The notes under the pieces: generated by a model
What the model was told of the DNA's origin: nothing
The model's input: only the letters and a program-made list of their open reading frames with translations
Database searches by the model: none
Source of the DNA: Alteromonas sp. CI.11.F.A3
GTDB lineage: Bacteria; Pseudomonadota; Gammaproteobacteria; Enterobacterales; Alteromonadaceae
Direction of reading: 5' to 3'
DNA: 64,000 nt
NCBI RefSeq assembly: GCF_032925565.1
Contig: NZ_CP136708.1
Span: 1,488,001-1,552,000, forward strand
Translations under genes and position numbers: made by a program
Shown: in pieces, positions 6,875 through 16,395 of the stretch
Position numbering within the stretch: the first letter of the stretch is position 1
How the letters are laid out: every line of letters starts with the position of its first letter

Positions 6875-9250
6875 ATGAACAGTACTCACACGAATCCGAA
6901 AATTGAATTATTAGCCCCAGGTGGCGATGTTGATGCGATTAAAGCCGCCATTATTGCAGGCGCCAACGCGGTGTACTGCGGGTTAGATAATTTTAACGCT
7001 CGAAATCGTGCGTCTAATATTTCATTCGATGCGTTAATTGGCGTTATTCGATTGGCGCATCAGTATGACTGCGAAATATTTTTGACGTTGAATATCGTTA
7101 TTCTGGAAAAAGAATTTCCAACGCTTGCCAAGCTATTAAGTAAATTGGTTAATACCACGCTTGATGGTGTGATTGTGCAAGATATTGGTATGTTCAACCT
7201 TATCAAAAAGCATTTTCCTACATTAGATATTCATGCTTCTACCCAGATGACTACACATAACGTGGGGCAAATACCTTTTCTTAAAAAGCTAGGGGCATCA
7301 CGGGTTAACTTATCTAGAGAATTGAACCTACGAGAAATTACTGCCATTGCCAAGGTTAGCCGCGAGCATGACGTGCTAACCGAAGTGTTTGTGCATGGTT
7401 CTTTATGTGTGGCGTTCTCAGGTTTATGTTATTCAACCTCTGCCAGTGCGGGGAACTCGGGTAACCGAGGCCGTTGCAGTCAGGCTTGCCGCGAAGAATA
7501 CGAAACCACGGAATCTGGGCATAACTTCCCGTTAAATATTAAAGATAACTCGGCGTTTTTCGACCTGCCAGCATTGATAGAAGCTGGCGTGTACTCGTTT
7601 AAAGTAGAGGGTCGGATTAAAGGCGCAAGTTACGTTCATACAGTCATCGACAGTTTTAGAAAGCAGATAGATGGCTTTTTGGAAACTGGCGAATTGTTAG
7701 AAGACGGCGAACGTCTTTATAAGGTATTTAACCGAGACTTTTCTAACGCGTTCTTGCGTGGCGATTTGAATCAATCGATGTTTATTGATAATCCACGCGA
7801 TAACTCAAAAAATCATGCCATTGAAAAAGCGGTTCAAACGGAGAGCACAAGCGATGCGTCTTCAAAAGATGTTAACCGTATTTCAGTGGTGCAAATACAA
7901 GAAGTGAAACAAACCCTTTATCAAGAAAAGAACGAACTACACGACTTGGTAAGAGAAAAAATTCAGTATTTATCTATCGATAAAATACCTACTACGCTAG
8001 TGTTTTCGGGTGAAGAGGGAAGTTGTTTAACCCTCACTATTAAAACCCATGGTTTAGCAGCCGGCCAGTCGATTAATACTGAAGACGGCTCTGTTAAAGA
8101 CGACATCAATTCAATTGCCCCTAAAACCATTACGCTGCGTTCTGAAGGTGTGTTGTCTAAAAGCGAGAAAAACGCGTTAGACGAAACCTTGTTAGAGAAG
8201 CGTTTTAGAAGTTTAGGCACGGGCGAATACAGTATTAGTGGCCTTGAACTTGAGCAATTAGGTACTGGCCTTAGTTTGCCATTTCGCGATGTAACGGCGC
8301 TTAAAAACGAAGCCATGAAGCAGCTTAATGGTGAACAGTCGTTAATACCTGAAGTGATATTACCAAAACTCACGAGTTACCCTAAAAGCGAAGCCGATAA
8401 GCCGCCAGCGCTTTCGTTGCTAATCTGTGATGAGGCAGACGTGCATTTAGCCGATGCAACGGATGCTGACATTTACTTTAAATTACCTGATGCCTACAAG
8501 CGCAATTGCACCAAGTATGTTGGTTTCTTAAAAGATAACCCACGTTTGATACCTTGGTTCCCCGCAGTGCTTATTGGTAAAGACTACGATGTGGCAGTGA
8601 ACATACTTGAACAAGTTATGCCGCCATTAATTGTGACCAACAATACTGGAATTGCCTTTAAAGCGAATGAACTAGGTATTAAGTGGATTGCAGGGCCTTT
8701 CTTAAATACCACAAACTCGTATGCGTTGATGGCCATGAAAGAAGATTTCGATTGTCATGGTGCGTTTATTTCAAACGAGTTAAATCGAATGCAAATGAAG
8801 AACATTGCACGGCCTGAAAACTTCAAACTGTTCTACAGCATTTATCATCCTATATTGTTGATGACCAGCAGACAGTGTTTCTTCCAGCAAAGTGTAGGTT
8901 GCGAAAAACCGCGTATCGATAACGGGTGTATGCTCTCGTGCGACAAATCAACCAGCATCACTAATGTGAAGGGCATGTCGTTTGCCATCGATAAACAAAA
9001 AGCGGGTTATCCGAGTATTTACAACGAAGATCAGTTTTTAAATATGGAAGTCATGAACGATTTATCTGACTTGTTCGACGGCTTTATGATTGATTTAACG
9101 AATATTGGGGCGGGAGACAAAGTATCGCCGGACAAAGTAGCGTTAATTCGTCAATTCGAACAGCTATTGGCCGGTGATAAGCAGGTAGAAGATACGCTAA
9201 ATAGCATGGTGCCAGCTTCCACAGTAAGCCAGTACCACGCGGGATTATAA
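6875..9250 (+). CDS. rlhA: Peptidase U32 family protein, RlhA-like (23S rRNA cytidine hydroxylation)
   Basis: A 791-residue protein with the U32 family hallmark EVFVHGSLCVAFSGLC at 170-185, preceded by an N-terminal TIM-barrel-like region (ELLAPGGDVDAIKAAIIAGANAVYCG). The first half resembles E. coli RlhA (YdcP) closely by eye, including HASTQ, RVNLSRELNL, SGNRGRCSQACR and SFKVEGRIKG. Cysteines 178, 185, 201 and 205 match those thought to hold an iron-sulfur cluster in RlhA and TrhP. It is about 140 residues longer than RlhA, and the C-terminal part carries C668, C676, C685 and C689. Despite the family name, characterised relatives work in RNA hydroxylation with prephenate. The assignment as RlhA rather than a paralogue is probable, not certain. 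A strong terminator follows. Confidence 0.78.
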   Translation: MNSTHTNPKIELLAPGGDVDAIKAAIIAGANAVYCGLDNFNARNRASNISFDALIGVIRLAHQYDCEIFLTLNIVILEKEFPTLAKLLSKLVNTTLDGVIVQDIGMFNLIKKHFPTLDIHASTQMTTHNVGQIPFLKKLGASRVNLSRELNLREITAIAKVSREHDVLTEVFVHGSLCVAFSGLCYSTSASAGNSGNRGRCSQACREEYETTESGHNFPLNIKDNSAFFDLPALIEAGVYSFKVEGRIKGASYVHTVIDSFRKQIDGFLETGELLEDGERLYKVFNRDFSNAFLRGDLNQSMFIDNPRDNSKNHAIEKAVQTESTSDASSKDVNRISVVQIQEVKQTLYQEKNELHDLVREKIQYLSIDKIPTTLVFSGEEGSCLTLTIKTHGLAAGQSINTEDGSVKDDINSIAPKTITLRSEGVLSKSEKNALDETLLEKRFRSLGTGEYSISGLELEQLGTGLSLPFRDVTALKNEAMKQLNGEQSLIPEVILPKLTSYPKSEADKPPALSLLICDEADVHLADATDADIYFKLPDAYKRNCTKYVGFLKDNPRLIPWFPAVLIGKDYDVAVNILEQVMPPLIVTNNTGIAFKANELGIKWIAGPFLNTTNSYALMAMKEDFDCHGAFISNELNRMQMKNIARPENFKLFYSIYHPILLMTSRQCFFQQSVGCEKPRIDNGCMLSCDKSTSITNVKGMSFAIDKQKAGYPSIYNEDQFLNMEVMNDLSDLFDGFMIDLTNIGAGDKVSPDKVALIRQFEQLLAGDKQVEDTLNSMVPASTVSQYHAGL

Positions 9251-9280
9251 GCTAGCGCATACCCGTGTAAGCATTAATAA

Positions 9281-9318
9281 AAGCCCTTGGTTGTTACAAA
9301 ACACCAAGGGCTTTTTTG
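9281..9318 (+). terminator. Strong bidirectional rho-independent terminator
   Basis: A 10-bp perfect stem, AAGCCCTTGG with CCAAGGGCTT, has a 13-nt loop and is followed by TTTTTGT on the plus strand. It lies between the convergent U32 and thioesterase genes. The A-rich 5' flank (AATAAAAG) also supplies a U tract for the minus strand. Confidence 0.9.
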
Positions 9319-9322
9319 TATC

Positions 9323-9895
9323 TTACTCTTGAGTATAAGACGCATCTTTATCGAAAGTAATGGTACAGCGCTGGTTATCAAGCAATACAAAATCTGCTTT
9401 AGGAATGAAGTCGTCGTGTTCTTTTTGTATTCTAGCCTGCGCTTCACGTTTTACTTTATTACGCTTAATCGTTGTTACAAAATGGCGCATTTCGTGCGGG
9501 TTGCTGAGTTCCAATTCTGGCACTTTTACCGGCACACCGTTGTCGTCTTTAGCGACCATAGTGAAAAAACTGTTGTTGGTGTGCTTTACTTTATTGTTCT
9601 TGATATTCTCAGACGTGACTTTTATACCAACCACCAAAGAAGTGTTACCAACGTAGTGCACGGTAGCGTCTAGCGATAATAATTCGCCTACTTCCACAGG
9701 CTGTAAAAACTCAACGCCATCTACCGTAACCGTTACGCAATAGGCGCCGGCATGTTTACTGGCACAGGCGTAGGCCACTTTATCCATTAAAGACAAGATA
9801 ATACCGCCATGGACTTTTCCGCCAAAGTTGGCAAATGAAGGTACCATTAGCTCAGTTAAACGTGTTCTTGAAAATGCGACAGTACGTGGGCTCAT
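9323..9895 (-). CDS. Acyl-CoA thioesterase, hotdog fold (YciA/BACH-like)
   Basis: A 190-residue protein of the cytosolic acyl-CoA hydrolase group. The hotdog core is visible at residues about 10-130. NFGGKVHGGIILSLMDKVAYACA holds the G-x-x-H-G-G-x-x-L-x-x-M/L-D active-site helix, followed by GVEFLQPVEVGELLSLDATVHYVGNTSLVVGIKV. The C-terminal tail of about 50 charged residues (NKVKREAQARIQKEHDD) is longer than in YciA. The role is hydrolysis of acyl-CoA to fatty acid and CoA in the cytoplasm. It is transcribed alone, towards the shared terminator. Confidence 0.88.
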   Translation of the reverse strand: MSPRTVAFSRTRLTELMVPSFANFGGKVHGGIILSLMDKVAYACASKHAGAYCVTVTVDGVEFLQPVEVGELLSLDATVHYVGNTSLVVGIKVTSENIKNNKVKHTNNSFFTMVAKDDNGVPVKVPELELSNPHEMRHFVTTIKRNKVKREAQARIQKEHDDFIPKADFVLLDNQRCTITFDKDASYTQE

Positions 9896-10036
9896 AGTTA
9901 ACCTTTATATTTTTATAGTTGATGTAGTTGTAGGGTAAATTGCTTTTTAGGGTAATGCTTTTAGGGTAATAGTTAGGTTACTTGTTAGGTAAAGCCCTAC
10001 TATAGCAGTGGGAATTCAAGCATCAATATTTAATAA

Positions 10037-10068
10037 AAGAAGGGAAGGCATTCCCTTCTTTCTTTTTG
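10037..10068 (-). terminator. Rho-independent terminator of the DUF985 gene
   Basis: A 10-bp stem, AAGAAGGGAA with TTCCCTTCTT, and a 4-nt loop (GGCA) lie about 100 bp beyond the stop of the minus-strand cupin gene. On the minus strand the stem is followed by TTTTATTAAAT. The plus strand also has a T-rich flank, so it may act in both directions. Confidence 0.75.
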
Positions 10069-10166
10069 ATTTTTTCCACGAGTGCAAACATAAGCGCAAA
10101 GAGGTACAAGCGTTTTAGGTATAAGCTCGCTTAGTGCTTAGCTTCGAATGCGTCGAGTAAATTCAC

Positions 10167-10820
10167 CTATCGCGTTAATGAAGTAATGAGTTCATCGTGT
10201 TGAGGAAATTGCTTAATTAACTCTGCTCGTTCGCCTAATTGCATATCGATATATTCGAAGCCAGGCGCTACCGCTTCCCCTATAAGGCCATAACCATACG
10301 GGCCTGTAGTCAGTATTTTTGATGCCTTCCAGGTACCGCCTTTCACCATCATTTGCATTTTATGACCTTGCGTAGGGTCGGGGCCTAAAATATGAGTTTC
10401 AAGGCTGCCGTCTTGATTAATTAGGTAGTACGTAATGGGGTCGCCCATGTGAAAGTAATGCATGATGTCAGAGCGATTCATATGAAAATGCCCGATAGGA
10501 GACTTTGCGCTTAATAGGTAATAAATAGAGGTCATATTCACTCTATCGCCGTTATCTGTACTTATTCGCGGCCTGTGATCTGCTTTAAACGTTTGGCGAA
10601 AGAAGCCGCCTTCAACGTGGCCGGTTAAATCAAGGGACTCGATTAATTGTTCTGCGGTGAGTTTCTTATCTAATGACGTTACAGCTTGCGTAGTGCTAGC
10701 AACATGAGTATCAGCAACGAGAGTACTAGTAACATTAGTACAGGCACTTAACAGGGTACACGGTAAGGTTACTGACAAAACAAAGGGCAGAGCGGATTTT
10801 TTGGTTTTAATATTAAGCAT
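10167..10820 (-). CDS. DUF985 cupin-fold lipoprotein
   Basis: A 217-residue protein with an N-terminal lipoprotein signal (hydrophobic FVLSVTLPCTLLSAC, with Cys in the LSAC lipobox). After a Ser/Thr/Ala-rich linker to about residue 50 comes the DUF985 (Cupin_5) domain: LDLTGHVEGGFFRQTFKAD, SIYYLLSAKSPIGHFHMNRSDIMHYFHMGDPITYYLI and GPYGYGLIGEAVAPGFEYIDMQLGER. His residues in GHFH and HYFH are candidate ligand contacts. Most DUF985 proteins are cytoplasmic, so the lipidated form is unusual. The biochemical role is unknown; a sugar-binding or epimerase-like cupin function is possible. Confidence 0.82.
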   Translation of the reverse strand: MLNIKTKKSALPFVLSVTLPCTLLSACTNVTSTLVADTHVASTTQAVTSLDKKLTAEQLIESLDLTGHVEGGFFRQTFKADHRPRISTDNGDRVNMTSIYYLLSAKSPIGHFHMNRSDIMHYFHMGDPITYYLINQDGSLETHILGPDPTQGHKMQMMVKGGTWKASKILTTGPYGYGLIGEAVAPGFEYIDMQLGERAELIKQFPQHDELITSLTR

Positions 10821-10991
10821 AGTAGCGCCATAATGTAATACGTAGATTCGTTTTCTAGCATACCTAGATAAACAAAAAAATATTAGCTTTTTCAGGCGCC
10901 AGAAAAGTAATCACATGGCATGTATTGGCACAGTGGCAGTTTAGCAAAAAGACAAGTACACAATTGAAAGGGTAGAAAAGAGAAGGCGGGT

Positions 10992-12965
10992 TTAGTGAAT
11001 AAGGGAAAAACTCACACCTGTGGATTCTAAAAACTCACCCTGAATACGAGCTTGCTGATTTCCGCGAGGTACCATGACATAACAGGGCGGGGCAGGCTCC
11101 GTTTCTTCAAGCTCAAACCAGAGTGTATCCAGCACATCTTTCCCGTGGAATAAAAAGGTTTCGCCCCACGATGTGGTGTACAACACTGAGACTTCTTCAA
11201 CGCTCGCCTTTTGCCTGAGCGTGTTAAAATTCACAATAGCTAGGCAGGTTGTAACGCGAGCGCTAGTTAGTAGGTTTTCTCTTTGCAACGCAGAAACTTT
11301 AATTGGCGGAAAGTAGCGGCAAATATGTTTCAATAAGTCGTTCAAATCCAGCTCACTTACCTCCCCGGCATTGTAATCAAGATAGATGGTGGTTTTTGCG
11401 TCGATAATACGATTTGCTACGCACCATACGATTAACTCAATAGCAGAGAATGTTTGCGTTATTTTCTGACTTTGCGCTATTTTTCCCGACTTGCTGAGCG
11501 TGTCCGTAGCATATACAGTCCAAATCTCTTGCCCTGTTTTGTTTTGCTTTAATGCCACGGTTACCGTGTCGCAGTAGAGGTTTTCATCAAACGCGCGGCG
11601 TAGAAACTCAATTTTGTTAGGCTTCTTGCCATAAAAAGTACTAAGACGACGACCTAGTACGGTCATGTCTTTTTTATTCATGGATTGTTGTTCAGCACCA
11701 AGCTGACTTGAAATACGTCGATAGCATTTCAAAAGAAATCGATGAATACGTCGGCTTAATTGAACCCGTTCGTGAAACGTCCATTCATGCTGATTATCTA
11801 AGTGGTAAAGGTCTTGTTTCGTCCATCCCCACTTCTTAGCATATGCCGCTATTATCTTGCGCTTAAACGTAGAGGTTTCACCACGTTGCGGTGGTTGGCT
11901 TAGTTTGCAATTACATTTGAGGTACAGGCACTGTTGAAGTAACAACATGTCTTCAGGCTGCCCCTCTTTTTCGTAATGCTCAATAAGTTGGTCGAACATT
12001 AGCGCATAAGGGTCGATAACCGCGACTTGTCCAGGTGCTTCGGCACCCCGATGAACATGCTTTTTAAGCAAGCTACACAAGGGCTGACCGTGCTCAATAT
12101 GAGCAAGGTAAACTTCTAACTTCGCAATTTTCAGTACTGACTTAAACGGCGAGTCCATGGCCTTGCTTAACTGCCATATTGCAGCGCCGAACAATTCACT
12201 GGCGTCGAGCCTTTCAAGGTTGCCAAGATCCATAAACCAGCTTAAATCTGGAGAACCACCGTCTTCTAGATGACTTTTTAATGCAGTATATTGCTGGTCA
12301 TTGGTTTTTTCTGGGGTTAACCACCAAAAAGGTGCTTTTCCTGCCACAACAATATTGGTGGTATAAAATTCAGCTTTAAGAAATAGCGCTTGGGCTGAGC
12401 CTGCGCTTTCTCCATCGGCAATGCCAAAGTCGTTGCGTCGAACATTATCAATTTCAGACAGGAAGAAGTGCACTTCAATACTGAACTTGCTGTCTGCCCA
12501 ACGTTCAATGGCCGTTAACTTTTCTTGTAGTTTATTAAGCGACGCTTCTGAGAGTTGATTGCTATCGACACACACCCAATAGTCGAAATCAGAGGTGTCA
12601 GTTTGTGCAATGGTACCAATACTTCCCATGAGCACTAACGCATCAATAGCGCGCTGACGAGGCCACAGAGACTTTATATCAGCAAACAAATCTCGCTTCT
12701 CTGGGAAACACTGCAAAAGTGCATTTTCAACAACATCGCGAAATGAATAATTATGAATACCAAAGGGGATCTCTCCACCTTCAATATAGCCTGGAAGATC
12801 AGGATGATTTACGTGCAGTAAAAAGGGCAGCACATGAAACAACGGCTTGTGCTCAGCAGGCATAAGCATAAGTGCACGTTCTACCCTTGCCTTGTTGTAC
12901 CTAAGTACTCGTAACAGGCGTATTGTTAGATTCTTTTTAATTGATAGAGACTGCTGCTCTGTCAT
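10992..12965 (-). CDS. Class I adenylate cyclase, short form
   Basis: A 657-residue protein resembling the catalytic N-terminal domain of enterobacterial CyaA. The region LLPFLLHVNHPDLPGYIEGG (starting with F in place of the first L) corresponds to the E. coli PTLLHYHHPLMPGYLDGN block. The nucleotidyltransferase signature is VLMGSIGTIAQTDTSDFDYWVC, with G114-S115 and the acidic pair D126/D128. It should make cyclic AMP from ATP in the cytoplasm. It is about 190 residues shorter than E. coli CyaA (848), and most of the glucose-regulatory C-terminal domain appears absent or reduced. The gene is alone, divergent from a nitroreductase. It may be the main cyclase or a second copy, and the window cannot decide. 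Confidence 0.85.
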   Translation of the reverse strand: MTEQQSLSIKKNLTIRLLRVLRYNKARVERALMLMPAEHKPLFHVLPFLLHVNHPDLPGYIEGGEIPFGIHNYSFRDVVENALLQCFPEKRDLFADIKSLWPRQRAIDALVLMGSIGTIAQTDTSDFDYWVCVDSNQLSEASLNKLQEKLTAIERWADSKFSIEVHFFLSEIDNVRRNDFGIADGESAGSAQALFLKAEFYTTNIVVAGKAPFWWLTPEKTNDQQYTALKSHLEDGGSPDLSWFMDLGNLERLDASELFGAAIWQLSKAMDSPFKSVLKIAKLEVYLAHIEHGQPLCSLLKKHVHRGAEAPGQVAVIDPYALMFDQLIEHYEKEGQPEDMLLLQQCLYLKCNCKLSQPPQRGETSTFKRKIIAAYAKKWGWTKQDLYHLDNQHEWTFHERVQLSRRIHRFLLKCYRRISSQLGAEQQSMNKKDMTVLGRRLSTFYGKKPNKIEFLRRAFDENLYCDTVTVALKQNKTGQEIWTVYATDTLSKSGKIAQSQKITQTFSAIELIVWCVANRIIDAKTTIYLDYNAGEVSELDLNDLLKHICRYFPPIKVSALQRENLLTSARVTTCLAIVNFNTLRQKASVEEVSVLYTTSWGETFLFHGKDVLDTLWFELEETEPAPPCYVMVPRGNQQARIQGEFLESTGVSFSLIH

Positions 12966-13186
12966 TACTGCTCTTTTGTATCGATAGTTATTTCAAAAAT
13001 AGCGCGATTTCCCTTTGTCTGCCTCTTATTTCTAGTGCTGCAGTGAAAAGTAGCCAATTAGCCTGCGCTTCCATTATCAAAAATTTGTGTAAACTCATTC
13101 AATCATTAATGGGCTTATCGCCTTTAGTATAACTCGTTAAACTTCTCGGCATCTAAAGTATTCGCATTAAATATTAGGAGTTACTT

Positions 13187-13843
13187 GTGTCTAACCAAAT
13201 TATCAGTGATTTAAACCAGCGCTATACCGTTAAAAAGTACGACAGTAGCAAACGTATTTCTTCAGAAGATTTAACCATTATATTGGAAGCGCTAAGATTA
13301 TCAGCTTCTTCAATAAACTCGCAGCCTTGGAAGTTTGTTGTAGTTGAAAGTGACAGTGCAAAGCAGCGTCTACACGACACTTTTGCTAATAAGCATCAGT
13401 TCAACCAACTGCATGCAAAAGAAGCATCGCACACCATCTTATTTGCTTACGACCCTAAGTTTACCAAAGAGAAATTTGTTAAGCGTGTTGATGCAGAAGT
13501 GGCGTCTGGTCACTTACCAGAAGCAATGCGTGAGTCGTTTATGGGGGCTTACGCTTTTGCCGAAGCTAATACGGATGAGAACGGCTACAATGGCGCATGG
13601 ACAAAAGCACAGGTTTATCTGGCGTTTGGAAACTTGCTTCACACATTAGCCCGCTTGGGTATAGCGTCTACACCGATGGAAGGCGTAGATGCTGACTTGA
13701 TTGGTGAGCTGTTTAGCGAAGAACTAGACGGTCATATTTGTGAAGTGGCGCTAGCACTTGGCTATGCCGACGAAGAGCAAGACTGGAACCACGGTTTACC
13801 CAAGGCTCGTTTGCCAATGGAAGATGTCATTACCGTAGTGTAA
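13187..13843 (+). CDS. NfsB-like nitroreductase family NAD(P)H-dependent oxidoreductase
   Basis: A 218-residue FMN-dependent reductase. It starts at a GTG directly behind TAGGAG at 13175-13180, which decides the start. The N-terminal FMN-binding segment QRYTVKKYDSSKRIS and the SASSINSQPWKFVVVES block match NfsB and NfnB. The C-terminal segment LHTLARLGIASTPMEGVD and ALGYADEEQDW are also characteristic. The length equals that of E. coli NfsB (217). It is expected to reduce quinones or nitroaromatics with NAD(P)H. Its stop is only 5 bp from the end of the convergent diguanylate cyclase gene. Confidence 0.9.
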   Translation: MSNQIISDLNQRYTVKKYDSSKRISSEDLTIILEALRLSASSINSQPWKFVVVESDSAKQRLHDTFANKHQFNQLHAKEASHTILFAYDPKFTKEKFVKRVDAEVASGHLPEAMRESFMGAYAFAEANTDENGYNGAWTKAQVYLAFGNLLHTLARLGIASTPMEGVDADLIGELFSEELDGHICEVALALGYADEEQDWNHGLPKARLPMEDVITVV

Positions 13844-13848
13844 TGGCG

Positions 13849-16176
13849 TTAGTCCTGCGCTCTAGCGAGAGCTTCGCTCCATAACGTCACTTGATTACGG
13901 CCTAACGATTTCGACTTAAATAGGGCGAGATCGGCTTGGTCTATGAGTTCAGATGGCGATTTCGCATCAAAGCGAATAGATGAAACGCCTAGGCTACAGG
14001 TCACCGCGATATCATCAAAGCGACGAACTTGAATAGTTTCTCGTAAATTTTCAGCTATGCGCATAGCTTGGTGATAGGAGGTATCTGGCAATACAATACA
14101 GAACTCCTCTCCACCAAATCGTGCGACCACATCGTTTTGGCGAACGCAGCTTTGTAAGGTATTAGCAACCCCGCGAAGCACCGAGTCACCTATGGTATGC
14201 CCGTAATTATCATTGATAGATTTAAAGTAGTCGATGTCTACCATTATTACGCAGTAGTCTTCTGGCTGCGGATTTCTCGCAAAATCCCGTTTCATTAAAT
14301 CAAATAGGACACGGCGATTAAAGCTGTTCGTCAATGGATCGCGTGTGGCTAAGTAGCCCAGTTCTTGGTTGCGTTGTTTCGATACCATAAAGCGTCGATA
14401 AATAAGCAGTACCAGTATTAAGCAGACGGCTAACAATAATGCTAAAGCGACACTGGCATATCTGTTTTTAGTTAGTTCTAATTCTGAAATGGTGGTGGCT
14501 TGTTGGGCTATCTCAATTTCATTGTTCTTTCTAGCCAACTCGAGCTTGTCGAGTTTGGTTTTTTCTCGCAGAGTTTCTAATTCTATTTCTAGTCTTAAAG
14601 AGTGTAGTTTAGCTTTTTCAAGCGCGAGTTCGTTGTTATTATTGTCTTCTTGAATAACTTCGCTCATGGCAATTTCTTGTTCAGCGTATTGTAATGATGC
14701 TGCTGTATTGCCTCTACTTTTCTCTGCTAAACGTAAATAACGATAACTCTCTAACATAAAGCCCTTGTAGCCATTCTTGTGTGCTAATGTTGCGGCTGTT
14801 TTTAACAGTGTTATGGCCTCTTCCATGTCAGTATCAAAAAGCATGGTAGCGAATGGAATAAGGGTTTTAATTTGGTAAAAATCACTTTCTATCTCTGTGG
14901 CTAAATCCAGTGATTCTCTATAGTAATTGAGTGCGCTTGAAACGTTATTTTCGTCTCGTTGAATGTTCGCCATTATTCTCTGGGTTATTGATTGCTTTGC
15001 CTTGTCGTTGCTTTTTCGATAAATATTATCTGCTTTTTTCGCTAACGTGGTTGCCGATGCATAGTCACCCTTTTTCCAATCAATAATCGCGCTTTCTCTA
15101 AGCGCGGTAGCAAGGGTTTTGGGCTCGACTTTTTCCTCTGGCAAGCTAATAGACAGCATGTAAAATGAACGGGCTTGGTCGAATTGTTCTAATCTAAAAT
15201 ATATATGACCTATCTGGTTCGAAGTTTTAGCAATGCCCGTTGCATTATTAACCTTCTTATAATATCGATGAGCCTGGTGAACGTGCTTTAAAGACTGTTC
15301 ATAACGACCAATGTGGCGGTAAATAATTCCCGCTCCCATTAACGCTTTAGCACGGCCTTTAGCATCATCTATTTGCCCGTGAAGGGCCAAGCTTCTTAAT
15401 GCATAGTCTAGTGCAAGCACTAAATTCCCTAGGTATCGCTCTGCTTCGGCCAGTGTATTGAGCGTACGCGCCATAGACTTTACTTCATTTAAATCAGTAA
15501 ATACGGCTAAGGCTATTCCGTAATGTTCGGCGGTTTTTTCTCGGTTCTCTAATCGCTTGTAGGCCTCTGCAATTCTTACGTGGGTTCTTGCGTTTAGCTT
15601 TTGAATGTGACTTTCGTTGGCGGTCAGGTATTCAATGGCCATCAAGTATTGTACAACCGCAATAGAGTATTGAGTTTTTGCAAAATGGTAATCGCCCTTG
15701 GCCCTTAATGTGATGGCGATAGGAAAAGCTTCACCATATTGAAAAGCCAAAGGTACCAGCGTTGCAATAGCGTTTTCTGCTTTGGTTAACTGTTTATCTT
15801 TCACCAATACATCGATATAGCCCACATACGACAATATGTAATTTTCCGTATCGTTGAGCTTTTCGAATATGGCTGAAGCTGCAAAAAAATGGTGCTGTGA
15901 CGTTTTGTTTTGACCGGTTCGAATCGATAATTTTCCAAGCAGAAAATGTGCTTGTGCAGTAGTGCTGAAGTCGTCTATTTCTTGTGAAAGTTCCAAGGCT
16001 TGATTAGCCCATATAGTACTGCGTTTTGGTGAGGAATCTTGTGCTAATTGTGCTTTTGAAAGGAGTGCATCAGCGCGCTGAAATGAAGCTTTATCCGCAG
16101 AAAGCAAGGGGCTAGCCTGCTGCGCATGGGCAGAAGTAAGCACAATTAATAACAGAGTGAAAACGAAAAAGCGCAT
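13849..16176 (-). CDS. TPR-containing membrane diguanylate cyclase (GGDEF)
   Basis: A 775-residue protein: signal peptide (MRFFVFTLLLIVLTSAHAQ), a periplasmic array of tetratricopeptide repeats from about 30 to 500, a coiled coil around 510-570 (NNELALEKAKLHSLRLEIE), one transmembrane helix at 573-593 and a cytoplasmic GGDEF domain from about 610. The active-site loop is GGEEF at 688-692. The inhibitory I-site RQND lies at 679-682, five residues upstream, so product inhibition by c-di-GMP is expected. Motif RDPLTNSFNRR marks the domain start. It probably converts a periplasmic protein or ligand signal into c-di-GMP. It is a single gene with no adjacent phosphodiesterase. Confidence 0.93.
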   Translation of the reverse strand: MRFFVFTLLLIVLTSAHAQQASPLLSADKASFQRADALLSKAQLAQDSSPKRSTIWANQALELSQEIDDFSTTAQAHFLLGKLSIRTGQNKTSQHHFFAASAIFEKLNDTENYILSYVGYIDVLVKDKQLTKAENAIATLVPLAFQYGEAFPIAITLRAKGDYHFAKTQYSIAVVQYLMAIEYLTANESHIQKLNARTHVRIAEAYKRLENREKTAEHYGIALAVFTDLNEVKSMARTLNTLAEAERYLGNLVLALDYALRSLALHGQIDDAKGRAKALMGAGIIYRHIGRYEQSLKHVHQAHRYYKKVNNATGIAKTSNQIGHIYFRLEQFDQARSFYMLSISLPEEKVEPKTLATALRESAIIDWKKGDYASATTLAKKADNIYRKSNDKAKQSITQRIMANIQRDENNVSSALNYYRESLDLATEIESDFYQIKTLIPFATMLFDTDMEEAITLLKTAATLAHKNGYKGFMLESYRYLRLAEKSRGNTAASLQYAEQEIAMSEVIQEDNNNNELALEKAKLHSLRLEIELETLREKTKLDKLELARKNNEIEIAQQATTISELELTKNRYASVALALLLAVCLILVLLIYRRFMVSKQRNQELGYLATRDPLTNSFNRRVLFDLMKRDFARNPQPEDYCVIMVDIDYFKSINDNYGHTIGDSVLRGVANTLQSCVRQNDVVARFGGEEFCIVLPDTSYHQAMRIAENLRETIQVRRFDDIAVTCSLGVSSIRFDAKSPSELIDQADLALFKSKSLGRNQVTLWSEALARAQD

Positions 16177-16395
16177 TTGCTATGGGTTCGGGTTAAAACA
16201 ACTGAATGAACAGAGTATAAATGCTCAAGCTTTCTACTAACAGAGTGAATATAGTGCTATCAAAGGTCAAATAGTCTAAGTGGTTGTACAATAAATCATC
16301 TGTTACTGCTTTTATTGTTGTCTATTGCTTTGATTGCCCCCACTTAAACTACAAATGAAGCCACTTGGCCACTTAACTATAAGGATACTATTTCA

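Noticed and set aside
7963..8373. 136-codon minus-strand frame inside the U32 gene
   Set aside because: It is antisense to conserved coding sequence and lacks a start context.
6875..9250. U32 protein as a secreted collagenase
   Set aside because: There is no signal peptide, and its closest known relatives by motif are RNA-modification factors RlhA and TrhP.
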